Shown here: one piece after another, positions 1-8,820 of the stretch
How the letters are laid out: each line of letters begins with the position of its first letter
Position numbering within the stretch: the stretch's first letter is position 1
Source: Aeromonas sp. RU39B
GTDB lineage: Bacteria > Pseudomonadota > Gammaproteobacteria > Enterobacterales > Aeromonadaceae
DNA: 64,000 nucleotides
Direction: 5' to 3'
NCBI RefSeq assembly: GCF_900156095.1
Contig: NZ_FTMJ01000004.1
Location: 186,001 to 250,000, forward strand
Made by a program: the position numbers and the translations under genes
The notes under the pieces: model-generated
Told to the model about the DNA's origin: nothing
The model's input: the letters and a program-made list of their open reading frames with translations, nothing else
Database searches by the model: none

Positions 1-98
<98 letters not shown>

Positions 99-99
<1 letters not shown>

Positions 100-428
100 T
101 GAGTCATTCTGTTGATCAACACGGCGCCAGCCACGGCAGCGTCAACTCCTACCTGACCGGTTTTATCCTGTCGGTGATCCTGACTGCCATCCCGTTCTGG
201 ATGGTGATGGACGGCGGGTTCTCTCATCAGGCCACCCTGCTGACGGTGGTGGGCATGGCAGTCGTGCAGATCTTTGTGCATCTGTTCTACTTCCTGCACA
301 TGAACACCTCGTCCGAGCAGCGCTGGAACGTCACAGCCCTGGTGTTCACGGTGATCATCATTGCCATCGTGGTCGTGGGCTCCCTGTGGATCATGTACAA
401 CCTCAACATCAACATGATGCTCCACTGA
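99..428 (+). CDS. cyoD: Cytochrome bo3 ubiquinol oxidase subunit IV
   Basis: 109 residues beginning [14 protein letters not shown], matching the usual CyoD length of about 109. It has the histidine-containing N-terminus of the family and three hydrophobic segments (about residues 20-40, 47-67 and 80-102), with the [13 protein letters not shown] helix characteristic of CyoD. The reading frame is open upstream to position 18, but the ATG at 99 overlaps the cyoC stop, so this start fits translational coupling. Subunit IV helps assemble and stabilise the quinol oxidase in the inner membrane. Confidence 0.95.
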
Positions 429-444
429 TAAAGAGTGACTGCAG

Positions 445-1335
445 ATGATGAAGCAATACCTGCAAGTGACCAAGCCGGGAATCATCTTCGGTAACCTTAT
501 CTCGGTTATCGGAGGTTTCCTGCTGGCCTCGAAGGGGAGCCTCGACGTTCCCCTGTTCGTTGTGACCATGCTCGGCGTGTCACTGGTAGTGGCATCGGGT
601 TGTGTGTTTAACAACTACATCGACCGCGACATTGATTGCATCATGGAGCGCACCAAGAACCGGGTGCTGGTCAAAGGGCTGATCGCTCCGTCGGTCACCC
701 TTTGGTATGCCAGCCTGCTCGGTGTGGCCGGTGTGGCGCTGCTCTACTGGGCCGCCAATCCGGTCGCTGCCCTGCTGGCCGTACTGGGCTTCATTGTCTA
801 CGTTGGGGTCTACAGCCTCTACATGAAGCGCCACTCGGTCTATGGCACCCTGGTGGGGAGTCTGTCGGGCGCGGCGCCTCCTGTCATCGGCTACTGCGCC
901 GTGACCGGCAGCTTTGACTCCGGCGCGCTGATCCTGCTGGCTATCTTCAGCCTGTGGCAGATGCCGCACTCCTATGCGATTGCCATCTATCGCTTCAAGG
1001 ATTATCAGGCGGCCAACATCCCGGTACTGCCGGTGGTCAAGGGGATTCCAGCGGCCAAGAACCACATCACCCTCTACATTCTGGCGTTTATGGTGCCGAC
1101 CCTGATGCTGTTCCTTGGCGGTTATGCCGGGTACAAGTATCTGGTGGTGGCCGCCGCCGTGAGTGTCTGGTGGCTGGGTATGGCGCTGATGGGTTACAAG
1201 AAACCGGTGGATGACTCCCTGTGGGCCCGTCGCCTGTTCCTGTTCTCCATCGTCACCATCACCTGCCTGAGCGTGATGATGTCGGTGGATGTGCAGACCG
1301 AAGCGACGCCGGTGCTGGTGAGCATGGTTCCCTGA
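445..1335 (+). CDS. cyoE: Protohaem IX farnesyltransferase (haem O synthase)
   Basis: 296 residues. This UbiA-type polytopic prenyltransferase adds a farnesyl group to haem b to make the haem o required by the bo3 oxidase encoded just upstream. The prenyl-diphosphate-binding Asp-rich motif is seen as [10 protein letters not shown] near residue 55, followed by RTKNRVL; a second conserved cytoplasmic segment around residues 165-195 holds [17 protein letters not shown]. About nine hydrophobic helices are visible. It follows cyoD by 16 bases, so it is the last gene of the cyo operon, and a strong terminator follows. Two consecutive ATG codons (445 and 448) are possible starts. Confidence 0.96.
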   Translation: MMKQYLQVTKPGIIFGNLISVIGGFLLASKGSLDVPLFVVTMLGVSLVVASGCVFNNYIDRDIDCIMERTKNRVLVKGLIAPSVTLWYASLLGVAGVALLYWAANPVAALLAVLGFIVYVGVYSLYMKRHSVYGTLVGSLSGAAPPVIGYCAVTGSFDSGALILLAIFSLWQMPHSYAIAIYRFKDYQAANIPVLPVVKGIPAAKNHITLYILAFMVPTLMLFLGGYAGYKYLVVAAAVSVWWLGMALMGYKKPVDDSLWARRLFLFSIVTITCLSVMMSVDVQTEATPVLVSMVP

Positions 1336-1359
1336 TGGGTTGATGTTACACATTCCAAG

Positions 1360-1386
1360 GCCGGGCTTGCCCGGCTTTGTTTTTTT
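1360..1386 (+). terminator. Rho-independent terminator of the cyo operon
   Basis: GCCGGGC (1360-1366) and GCCCGGC (1369-1375) form a tight GC-rich hairpin followed by a T-rich tract to 1386. It lies 25 bases after the cyoE stop. Confidence 0.85.
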
Positions 1387-1488
1387 ATTCGGCCGGTAAT
1401 TATCCAGACAGAAAAAAGTAGCGTTAAGATGCGGGTTAAGACAGCATTTTGCCTGTCACTCTGGCCACTACTTTCCTAACGAGATCCC

Positions 1489-2853
1489 ATGAACGACTTC
1501 TCCATGACCCGTGAAGAGCGCCAGGCCACCTGGTCGCTGGGTGCGCTCTTCTCTTTGCGTATGCTCGGCATGTTCATGGTGCTACCGGTGCTGACCACCT
1601 ATGGCATGTCACTGGCCGGTGCCTCCGAGCCGCTGATTGGCATTGCCATCGGTATCTACGGCCTGACTCAGGCCATCTTCCAGATCCCCTTTGGGCTTCT
1701 CTCCGATCGAATTGGCCGCAAGCCGCTGATTGTCGGCGGACTGGCCATGTTTGTGCTCGGAAGTGTGGTGGCGGCGGCCACGCACACCATCTGGGGCGTG
1801 ATTGCCGGCCGCGCTCTGCAAGGCAGTGGCGCCATTTCGGCGGCCGTGATGGCGCTGCTCTCCGATCTGACCCGTGAGCAGAACCGCACCAAGGCGATGG
1901 CCTTCATCGGCATGAGCTTTGGCGTCACCTTTGCGGTGGCCATGGTCACCGGCCCGCTGATCACTCATGCGCTCGGGCTCTCAGGACTGTTTTGGATCAT
2001 CGCCTTGCTGGCTGCCGGCGGCATTGCCGTCATGCTGTTTTGTGTGCCCACGCCGCGTGAGCATCGTCGCAACCGTGAAACGGCGCTGGTAGGCAGTGCC
2101 CTTCGCCAGGTGCTGACCAACAGCCGGCTTATCAAGCTCAATCTCGGCATTATGTGTGTGCACGTCCTGCTGATGTCGAGCTTTGTGGCCCTGCCGCCTT
2201 TGATGGAGCAGGCCGGTTTGCCCCGTGATAACCAGTGGCAGGCCTATCTTGCCACCATGGTGATTTCGTTTGTGGCCGTGCTGCCCTTTATCATCGTGGC
2301 TGAGGTCAAACGCCAGATGCGCCGGGTGTTCCAGCTCTGCGTTGTACTGATGCTGGTCGCCGAGTTGGTGCTCTGGCATGCCGGCACCCAGCTCAGCTGG
2401 ATTCTGGCCGGCCTGCAGATCTTCTTTATCGGCTTTAACGTGATGGAGGCGCTGCTGCCGTCACTCATCAGCAAAGAGGCGCCCACCGGCTGCAAGGGCA
2501 CTGCCATGGGGGTCTACTCCACCAGTCAGTTTATCGGGGTGGCCATTGGTGGCAGCCTTGGCGGCGCGCTCTATGGCAGCGGCGGCGCCCTGCTGGTGTT
2601 TATCGGCTGCTCGCTGGTCGCGCTGCTCTGGCTGGGGGTGAGCCTCACCATGGCCGAGCCGCCCTATGTCAGCAGCCTGCGCATCGAGCTGCCGGATGGA
2701 TTGGTGGTGTCGCCTGAGCTTGAGCGCTCGCTGGCACGCTGCGCCGGTGTGAGCGACGTGCTGCTGCTGCCCGAAGAGCGCTCGGTCTACATCAAGGTCG
2801 ATATTCGCCAGACTAACCGCGAGCAGCTGGAGCAACTGCTCTTCGCCCGTTAG
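1489..2853 (+). CDS. yajR: MFS transporter YajR with C-terminal YAM domain
   Basis: 454 residues, the same length as E. coli YajR, and in the same position just downstream of cyoE. Twelve transmembrane helices are visible. Major-facilitator motif A appears after helix 2 as GLLSDRIGRKPLIVGG (about residues 67-82), and a motif-C-like glycine/alanine-rich helix follows. After helix 12 (about residue 385) the chain continues with a soluble ferredoxin-like tail of about 65 residues, from SLRIELPDGLVV to the end; this YAM domain distinguishes YajR from ordinary drug:proton antiporters. The substrate is not established. It has its own 153-base upstream region after the cyo terminator, so it is probably transcribed separately. 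Confidence 0.93.
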   Translation: MNDFSMTREERQATWSLGALFSLRMLGMFMVLPVLTTYGMSLAGASEPLIGIAIGIYGLTQAIFQIPFGLLSDRIGRKPLIVGGLAMFVLGSVVAAATHTIWGVIAGRALQGSGAISAAVMALLSDLTREQNRTKAMAFIGMSFGVTFAVAMVTGPLITHALGLSGLFWIIALLAAGGIAVMLFCVPTPREHRRNRETALVGSALRQVLTNSRLIKLNLGIMCVHVLLMSSFVALPPLMEQAGLPRDNQWQAYLATMVISFVAVLPFIIVAEVKRQMRRVFQLCVVLMLVAELVLWHAGTQLSWILAGLQIFFIGFNVMEALLPSLISKEAPTGCKGTAMGVYSTSQFIGVAIGGSLGGALYGSGGALLVFIGCSLVALLWLGVSLTMAEPPYVSSLRIELPDGLVVSPELERSLARCAGVSDVLLLPEERSVYIKVDIRQTNREQLEQLLFAR

Positions 2854-2868
2854 TCTCCAGTTTCGCAA

Positions 2869-2900
2869 AGAGGGTGGCGCAGGCCACCCTCTCTGTTTTT
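2869..2900 (+). terminator. Rho-independent terminator of yajR
   Basis: A perfect 10-bp stem, AGAGGGTGGC (2869-2878) with GCCACCCTCT (2883-2892), is followed by CTGTTTTT. It starts 16 bases after the yajR stop. Confidence 0.9.
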
Positions 2901-3105
2901 GCGCTATCGCTTCGCGCCACCTTTACACCCACTTGGGGAGTCGTCGCGATGGTGGCCCTACCGCAGACTGTTTTGGTCTGCCATCTGGCAGGCGCCAGCG
3001 GGAGAAGGTGAAGCCCACCGGGCTCATCACGTGATAACAAGAACGGGACAGGCATAGCCGTATAGCAACAGCGCTTTGCCCAACCGGCAATCAAAGGAAT
3101 GGTTG

Positions 3106-4662
3106 ATGCTGTTTCTGGCTTCCTATGTGCGTAATCCTTTTCGGGATGAGAAGGATCGGCTGTTTGTACTTGTCTTGTCGCTTCTCTGTTTTGTCTACGT
3201 GTTGCCGATCATCATGGCCAACCGCTATTACGTTGACGATCTCGGACGCTCCATGATGGGGTATACCCGCTGGGCCGAAAATGGTCGGCCGCTGGCGGAT
3301 ATCCTGATGAAGGTGTTTGGCTTTACCGGCAGGGGCGAGCGGATTGTGGATCTCTTCCCGCTCACGCTACTGATGGCGGTGGCTGCGTTTGTGTACTTCA
3401 GCTTTTGCTACTACCGCGCCCACTTCGATCATGGCCGCCCGATCTTGGCGGCGCTGCTGTTGTTCTTCCCCTTTATTAATCCCTTCTTTTTGGAAAATCT
3501 CTCTTATCGCTTCGACTCCCTGACCATGATGCTGTCACTGGTACTGGTGATGGCGGCCTATCTGGAGCGTGAGCTCTCCTGGTGCACCATGGTGATCGCC
3601 TCGCTGCTGTTTTTCCTCTCTCTGTGCCTGTATCAGGCGGTGATCGGCTTTTTTGTCATTCTGGCGATGATTGAAGCGCTGCTGGCGTACTGCGACCGCC
3701 AGCAGCTGGTGATGGCGCGCTCCATCTTGCGGGCACTGTTCGCCCGTATGATGCAACTGCTGCTGGCCTATCTGCTCTATGCACTGCTGATAAAGCCCAA
3801 ATATGCGGCTGCGGCCTATACGGCCAAGCACTCCGAGCTGCTGACCCCCAACCTCGAAGGGCTGCACCAGCTCTGGCAGCACATGCTGTTTTTCAATGAC
3901 AAGATTGCGCAGAGCATCGCCGATATGCCGCTGTTTATTCCGGCTTATCTGATGGTGGCAACCCTCGGCGCCTTGCTGTGGTTGATTCGCGCACGTCATC
4001 GCCTGCTGGCCGAGCGCATGGTGGGCGGCGCCCTGCTGGAAGGCGTGCTATCGGTCGGCATACTACTTTCACCGGCTCTGGCCTTTGTGATGTCGTTTTT
4101 GCCCCTGAGCGTCTTTACCGAGCCGGTGACGTTTGTTCGGGTGTTGATCTCTTACAGTGGTTTTCTGCTCTGGATGGCGGTGGTCTTGCTGCTGGGCGTT
4201 GGGCGCTGGCGTCTGGCCCCGCTGCTGGCGCTGCCTGCTATCTGGTTTGCCCTGATCTTCTCTTATGCCTATGGCACGGCCATGGGCGAGCAGAAAATCT
4301 ATGACCAGTATCTGGCCACCAATATTGCCGCCAAGATCCACGAAGCAGATCCCAAGGTTGAGAAGAGGCTGTTTTTATATGGCATGCAGAGGGTGTCACC
4401 AGTGCTTGAAAATGCGGCTTCTCGCTATCGCCTGATTGGCGATCTGGTGCCTGTCTACCTTAAGAAAAACTGGAACTGGGGCGTGCGGTTTTTAAATCAC
4501 TTCGGGGTCGAGAACCTGTGGGCGGACCATATCGAGGATGAGATTTTGCCCAAGCTCTGCACCCTGACGCCGATTTATCAGAGCCGGGATTTCTCGCTGT
4601 TGGAAACCGGGGATGTCTTGATTCTGGCACTGCAACCGCCAGCATGTGGTGAAGGGAAATAG
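3106..4662 (+). CDS. GtrII-type glucosyltransferase domain membrane protein
   Basis: 518 residues. The ATG at 3106 has an AAAGGA ribosome site eight bases upstream; the frame is open to a TTG at 3076, which is less likely. About 10-12 transmembrane helices are visible. After the first helix comes NRYYVDDLGRSMMGYTRW followed by ENGRPLA, the acidic periplasmic loop typical of the GtrII/Glucos_trans_II family. Members transfer a sugar, usually glucose from an undecaprenyl carrier, onto O-antigen or other glycans at the periplasmic face. There is no adjacent gtrA/gtrB pair, so the donor and target are unknown. The gene stands alone between yajR and a minus-strand gene. Confidence 0.75.
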   Translation: MLFLASYVRNPFRDEKDRLFVLVLSLLCFVYVLPIIMANRYYVDDLGRSMMGYTRWAENGRPLADILMKVFGFTGRGERIVDLFPLTLLMAVAAFVYFSFCYYRAHFDHGRPILAALLLFFPFINPFFLENLSYRFDSLTMMLSLVLVMAAYLERELSWCTMVIASLLFFLSLCLYQAVIGFFVILAMIEALLAYCDRQQLVMARSILRALFARMMQLLLAYLLYALLIKPKYAAAAYTAKHSELLTPNLEGLHQLWQHMLFFNDKIAQSIADMPLFIPAYLMVATLGALLWLIRARHRLLAERMVGGALLEGVLSVGILLSPALAFVMSFLPLSVFTEPVTFVRVLISYSGFLLWMAVVLLLGVGRWRLAPLLALPAIWFALIFSYAYGTAMGEQKIYDQYLATNIAAKIHEADPKVEKRLFLYGMQRVSPVLENAASRYRLIGDLVPVYLKKNWNWGVRFLNHFGVENLWADHIEDEILPKLCTLTPIYQSRDFSLLETGDVLILALQPPACGEGK

Positions 4663-4730
4663 ATACGGGCGCATGGCCGTGGTGTGGATTGCCGAAAGGG
4701 TGATCCTTTGATAAGCGCTTCTTGGGCAAA

Positions 4731-4765
4731 ACAAAAGGAGCACGCCACCTGGTGACGTGCTCCTT
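4731..4765 (-). terminator. Terminator of the DUF3297 gene
   Basis: AAGGAGCACG (4735-4744) pairs perfectly with CGTGCTCCTT (4756-4765). Read on the minus strand the stem is followed by TTTGTTTTG, so it ends the minus-strand gene at 4837-5085. Confidence 0.85.
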
Positions 4766-4836
4766 ATCGCAAGAGGCCCGCAGGGCCCTGTGGCCATCGA
4801 CTTGTCAGGAACAACCCACCGACCAGCCAAGCTGGC

Positions 4837-5085
4837 TTAGAGGTAGTAAGCCTCGACCGTGCCCTTGATGGTCATCAGCAGGGGCTGACCACGGCGATCT
4901 TTGGCCTTGGGGGAGGGGATCTTCACCCAACCTTCGCTGATGCAGTACTCCTCCACATCGGTGCGCTCTTTGCCGTTAAGGCGAATGCCGATCTCATGCT
5001 CAAAGCAGGCGGCTACATAGTGGGGGCTGCGCGGATTGGCAGAGAGATGATCAGGCAGTGCCGGTTTGGTTTGGGTATCGCTCAT
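4837..5085 (-). CDS. DUF3297 family protein
   Basis: 82 residues beginning MSDTQTKPALPDHLS. The conserved family core is visible as NPRSPHYVAACFEHEIGIR, then NGKERTDVEEYCISEGW and a final GTVEAYY. The family is a small cytoplasmic protein of unknown function, widespread in proteobacteria. The frame extends upstream to a TTG at 5109, but the ATG at 5085 gives the usual family N-terminus. It is monocistronic, with its own terminator, and marks the border before the AT-rich accessory island. Confidence 0.88.
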   Translation of the reverse strand: MSDTQTKPALPDHLSANPRSPHYVAACFEHEIGIRLNGKERTDVEEYCISEGWVKIPSPKAKDRRGQPLLMTIKGTVEAYYL

Positions 5086-5271
5086 GGTGATGACCTGCGG
5101 TAGAGACAAAGTGCGCCATTGTAGTCAATGGCCCCGCCCGGCTCAAGGTAACCCCGAGCTGGGTAGGGGGATGATGGCTATATCGGGTGATAACTCGATC
5201 TCTAGTGCCATCTATTGTGTCATTGCTGTGCAATGCTTTGCTCAGAAAGATGTGTGTACTCATTTCAGTGT

Positions 5272-6279
5272 TTAATTAATGTCTGTAGCCCTAACGACTC
5301 TGGATAATATCATTTTTTGCGTACCTCTTTCTGTTAGATTCCACCTTGCACCATCTACCGTGTTATCAATGCTAATGAGGTTCAACGCCAAAAATTGAAT
5401 TCGGATGGTAAATAGATCTTGTTGGCTTACAACCAACTCAGTAAGACCAGATATGTTTTTGTCTACCTTGCTAAAGTGTTCCGCTAAGAATTTATTAACT
5501 TTATCTTCACGCGGACTGCTAGCAATTAGTGGAGATAACTTACCAAATATGTCTTTTCATGTTGTTTCTGCTGGCCAAATATGATGTTCCGTCGGATCAT
5601 ACATACTCATCGCGTTTATCATAAAAGTACCGCTTAATTTTAATGAGCTCTCCCAATCTGCGAGTTCAGAGCTTGGAATCAGTGGCGCTTCCGCACTGGA
5701 TTCATTTAATTTATGCTGCAGTTCTTCATTTCGTTTTCGCAGATTATTAATTTCTGCTAACAACTCTGGTGAAGCCGTTGAGTCTGCTCTTACCCAACCG
5801 ATAGCTGGAAACATTTTGATAGTTTTATTGAGGCTAAGTGCTACTTCACCAGAAAGTTGAGATGTATTAGTCCAGTAACGCACTAATCTACCTGTACTTA
5901 CTTTTCCCCTGAATTTTTGGAGTTTCTCATAACCCTCTTTATCTAATTCTGTTTTTGCTCTCGGTAATGCATTTGGTTCGTCATGCAGCATAGCGATAAC
6001 TTTAATACCCTTACTCACTGCATAATCAAATTCTTTTTCTGTGTAGCTAAGTCCATCCTCAGCTACTGAGCCATATCGACCTCCTATAATGAGCAAGTAG
6101 TAGTCACAGTCATCTATTACACGTTTAATAAAGTCCCACTGTTCTTCGTCTGCAGCAGGGAATAATTCCATCCCTGCAGGAATACAATCCATTTCCATTA
6201 AGGTTTGTAAGACCTTTTGCCTTTCTTCTTTTAGATCAACGTAAGTTGAACTCACAAAAACTTGATAACGCTTATCCAT
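5272..6279 (-). pseudogene. DUF4062 domain protein interrupted by an in-frame TGA
   Basis: The frame starts at ATG 6279 and reads [20 protein letters not shown], the signature of DUF4062, an N-terminal domain with a nucleoside-deoxyribosyltransferase/TIR-like fold found in many defence-associated proteins. It hits TGA at 5557-5559 after 240 codons (last residues HIWPAETT). The same frame then stays open for 94 more codons to TAA at 5272-5274. That extension looks coding: it begins KDIFGKLSPLIASSPRED and shows normal amphipathic composition. A single TGG to TGA change would explain the break. A coiled coil ([19 protein letters not shown]) lies at about residues 170-195. The DNA is AT-rich compared with flanking core genes, pointing to transfer. 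It could still yield a 240-residue product. Confidence 0.75.
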
Positions 6280-6361
6280 GTTTATGGTCTTATAGTTAAG
6301 TTAATTAAAAAAGTGGGGGGCCTCATTTCAGTTCTACGTCCTCGCGAACTTCTGCCTTGCG

Positions 6362-6421
6362 GTCTAATGCTTAAATCAGCAGCGAGGCCTCTGGCGAGTC
6401 TGCTGAATTTTATTGTTAAAT
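6362..6421 (-). other. attC-like integron recombination site (59-base-element type)
   Basis: Read on the minus strand, this 60-bp element starts ATTTAACAA (R'' core, 6421) and ends TTTAAGCATTAGAC (R' core, 6362), strongly resembling the 60-bp aadA-type attC, which ends CAAGCGTTAGAC. The inner arms CAGCAG and CTGCTG with flanking AAAT/ATTT are complementary except for one extra T, the extrahelical base expected in attC hairpins. The R' core has ATT instead of GTT, so the site may be weakened. The stop codon of the upstream unknown gene (6376) lies inside it, as is common for cassettes. Confidence 0.6.
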
Positions 6422-7146
6422 GATTCATCACCAACACCAAAATATAAATTTGTTCCTGTGACAAACTTGAACGCTGACAGCCTATAAAGATCGCGTAATA
6501 ACTTTGGTGATTCTTGTTGATACATATCTAGAGCGCCAACGATTTCATTATAAAGATAATGATATTTTTCTTGTGGCTCCAATGCTATTTCAATTAGTTC
6601 GCAACTATTTGAAATGAATATTGAATTCTTCAGGTTATTCTTAATTTCTGACTGAGACAATCTTTCTAGTTCTTTAATCAGGTGTTTGCTTTCAACCTTT
6701 TCCGGTTCTGAGTGTGCAATGCCACTTGTTCCAGGTGAGATATAAGTGTACGCATTATGCCCGCTTAGTTTACTCGGCTGGCAAAAATTTGATTTTTGGA
6801 TAAACGACTGGGACTTGTGTACGTTCCAGAATTCCTGCTTTGTATGAAATGCAGGACTGGCATAAGTAACAACACCGTGATCACCTACATTCGCCTCCAA
6901 AATTTCGAGAGTTGATTGCTGATGGTCTAATATTTTATACCTATAATACTCTTGATTCCATGAACCCCATTCTGCAGCAGTATCTTTAACCATTCTTTCT
7001 GGGCGCTTGTGCTGTATAAACGCGTTAAATTTAAACTGAGGGAGGTCGTTGTTGAACGCATCTTCTAACTCATACACATCCTTGGGAAAGTACATGCCAT
7101 TAAGGTAGGCTCTAAAAAAACGTCTATACAAAATACATTGGGACAC
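6376..7146 (-). CDS. Hypothetical protein, probably truncated at the 5' end
   Basis: The open frame is 256 codons, but its first possible start, GTG at 7146, lies inside the terminal repeat of the neighbouring Y1-transposase element, and the sequence opens abruptly with CILYRRFFRAYLNGMYFP, which looks internal to a protein. I infer that the element inserted into or next to this gene and removed its beginning; ATG at 7095 is an alternative start. The composition is that of a soluble protein rich in Asn, Lys, Phe and Tyr. No family was recognised. The codon usage and AT richness match the adjacent DUF4062 gene and differ from the core genes. The stop lies inside the attC-like site. Confidence 0.5.
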   Translation of the reverse strand: MSQCILYRRFFRAYLNGMYFPKDVYELEDAFNNDLPQFKFNAFIQHKRPERMVKDTAAEWGSWNQEYYRYKILDHQQSTLEILEANVGDHGVVTYASPAFHTKQEFWNVHKSQSFIQKSNFCQPSKLSGHNAYTYISPGTSGIAHSEPEKVESKHLIKELERLSQSEIKNNLKNSIFISNSCELIEIALEPQEKYHYLYNEIVGALDMYQQESPKLLRDLYRLSAFKFVTGTNLYFGVGDESFNNKIQQTRQRPRC

Positions 7147-8351
7147 CCACCTTTTTGACAGCGGTGTAGCGGGCTGCTTGGCTTAAGGTTTAGCACCGAG
7201 GGAGGTTGCCATGACCATCGCCCGTTCACGTCAAATTTGTTTGCAGGATACGCCCTACTACCACGTGGTCAGCCGCTGTGTGCGCCGTGCGTTTCTGTGC
7301 GGGGAAGATAGCCATTCCGGCCAAAGCTTCGAGCACCGACGGCAGTGGGTGGTCGACAAGCTGGGTCAGTTGTCGCGGGTCTTTGCCATTGGTGTTTGCG
7401 CCTATGCGGTGATGAACAACCACTACCATCTGGTGCTGAAGGTTGAGCCGGAGGTGGCAAACGGCTGGAGTGACCGCGAGGTAGCCGAGCGCTGGGCCGG
7501 GCTGTTTCAGTGGCCATTGCTGGTGCGCCGCTGGTATCTGGAAGAGTTGCTGACCGAGCTGGAGTTGGCCGTGGTACAAGGATTACTTGCCCAGTGGCGG
7601 GAGCGACTCTACTCCATCAGCTGGCTGGTGCGTCTACTCAACGAAAGCCTGGCACGGCAAGCCAATCAGGAAGATGGCTGCAAGGGACACTTCTGGGAAG
7701 GGCGCTTCAAAAGTCAGGCGCTACTGACGGAATCAGCATTGCTGGCGTGCATGACCTATGTCGAGCTCAATCCGGTGCGCGCCAAGGTGGCGGAGGGGCC
7801 GGAGGAGAGCGATTACACCAGCATCAGCCAGCGGCTGGGACGTGCAACCGGTGAGCTGCCACCTCTGTTGCTGCCGTTTTCCGAGAAGCAGCGCGAGCAA
7901 GAGCATGCCTTGCCGTATGCGTTTACCGACTATCTGACGCTGGTCGATTGGACCGGACGGGCGATGCGTGATGACAAGCGTGGTCATATTCCTGCCGGGC
8001 TTGCGCCGATATTGCAGCGCTTGAATCTGGCAGAAAGCAGCTGGCTGCGCCAGGTCAGCGTGTTTCGGCGCTCAGGTATTCGGGCCGTGGGGGATGGGGC
8101 ACTGTGCCAACAATACGCCCACCACTGCGGCCAGCAACGATGTCGTCATCCTAAGCACTGACTCGCTTTCATTGATTGTCGTCTGGGCCCTGCCGGTATC
8201 ATCGGCAGCGAGTTTGGCTGTGTCTAAAGCCGTCGATTTGCCGAAAGCCTAACTTTTCCTGCCCGTTACGACTGGTGATACATGTTTCTCAGGGTAACCA
8301 ACAAACAATTTCGATAGCACTACGGCTTACCCCAAAAGGTGGATGTCCCAA
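7138..8351 (+). mobile_element. Y1 (REP-type) transposase element with inverted ends
   Basis: A 1.2-kb unit. Its left end TTGGGACACCCACCTTTTTG (7138-7157) and right end CCAAAAGGTGGATGTCCCAA (8332-8351) are inverted copies matching at 18 of 20 bases. The unit contains one complete transposase gene on the plus strand. The left end overlaps the damaged 5' end of the unknown gene, and the right end abuts an IS110-type remnant. Related motifs occur around 41.2-42.7 kb. Classical single-strand IS200-type elements lack inverted ends; paired inverted REP-like units are what RAYT transposases recognise. Confidence 0.6.
7211..8161 (+). CDS. REP-associated Y1-type transposase (RAYT)
   Basis: 316 residues starting at ATG 7211, with a GGGAGG ribosome site six bases upstream. 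The N-terminus MTIARSRQICLQDTPYYHVV and the HUH metal-binding motif in MNNHYHLVLKVEP (about residues 71-83) place it in the Y1 transposase superfamily; the C-terminal half contains GHFWEGRFKSQALL and TYVELNPVRAKV, where the tyrosine is the expected nucleophile helix. These proteins nick and join single-stranded DNA at short palindromic REP sequences. The gene is intact. Its GC content is near that of the host, unlike the AT-rich genes to its left. Confidence 0.88.
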   Translation: MTIARSRQICLQDTPYYHVVSRCVRRAFLCGEDSHSGQSFEHRRQWVVDKLGQLSRVFAIGVCAYAVMNNHYHLVLKVEPEVANGWSDREVAERWAGLFQWPLLVRRWYLEELLTELELAVVQGLLAQWRERLYSISWLVRLLNESLARQANQEDGCKGHFWEGRFKSQALLTESALLACMTYVELNPVRAKVAEGPEESDYTSISQRLGRATGELPPLLLPFSEKQREQEHALPYAFTDYLTLVDWTGRAMRDDKRGHIPAGLAPILQRLNLAESSWLRQVSVFRRSGIRAVGDGALCQQYAHHCGQQRCRHPKH

Positions 8352-8486
8352 TTGAAATTCAAGGCGCGCAAACACAGTTGCAAAGTGACCGTAGCTCTTG
8401 CCAATAAACTGGCCCGGATCGTCTGGGCAGTCCTGACAACAGGACAAAGATTCGATCTCACTAAAGCCTGTCAGGCAGTGAAATAA
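8343..8486 (+). pseudogene. IS110/IS1111-type transposase, C-terminal remnant
   Basis: The frame from 8343 to TAA 8484-8486 encodes about 47 residues including KVTVALANKLARIVWAVL, the characteristic C-terminal helix of IS110-family transposases (Transposase_20 region), and ends AVK. The rest of the gene is missing upstream: it is cut at the right end of the Y1-transposase element. This is a decayed fragment and cannot be active. Confidence 0.7.
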
Positions 8487-8820
8487 CCCAAGAATTAACA
8501 ACCCGAAGTCAACGTAAAGCGGTAATGGCAATGATGAGCTAAACGGATATGTCTTACCTGGAACCTGATGGGACACTGGCGTTCGAGGCCTTGTGGGTGC
8601 TAAGGCGGGTAAGACTTCACATTGGAACTCATCAGAGCAGACACAACTGTGTGATGCTGGATATATGTCGTAAGACCGTCAATCATCTGTGGCCAGACGC
8701 GTTACGAGACAGGGGGGCATTATGTAACGACCTATACAAGACCACTTTGCTAATACACTGCCATCAGGGTGTTGGCCTTGCATCCAGCGAGGTGACCATA
8801 TATGTCCTCATTTTGCTCGC
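8487..8820 (+). other. Non-coding tail, probably the 3' end of the IS110-type remnant
   Basis: 334 bases without a convincing gene. The stretch following the transposase stop, with a segment GGCGTTCGAGGCC (8579-8591), resembles the long non-coding downstream region that IS1111-group elements carry after tnp. An open frame at 8549-8845 has no recognisable product. The right border of the element is not obvious. Confidence 0.35.

Noticed and set aside
5557-5559. TGA of the DUF4062 gene as a selenocysteine codon
   Set aside because: No SECIS-like hairpin was evident downstream, and Trp is the more natural residue by context.
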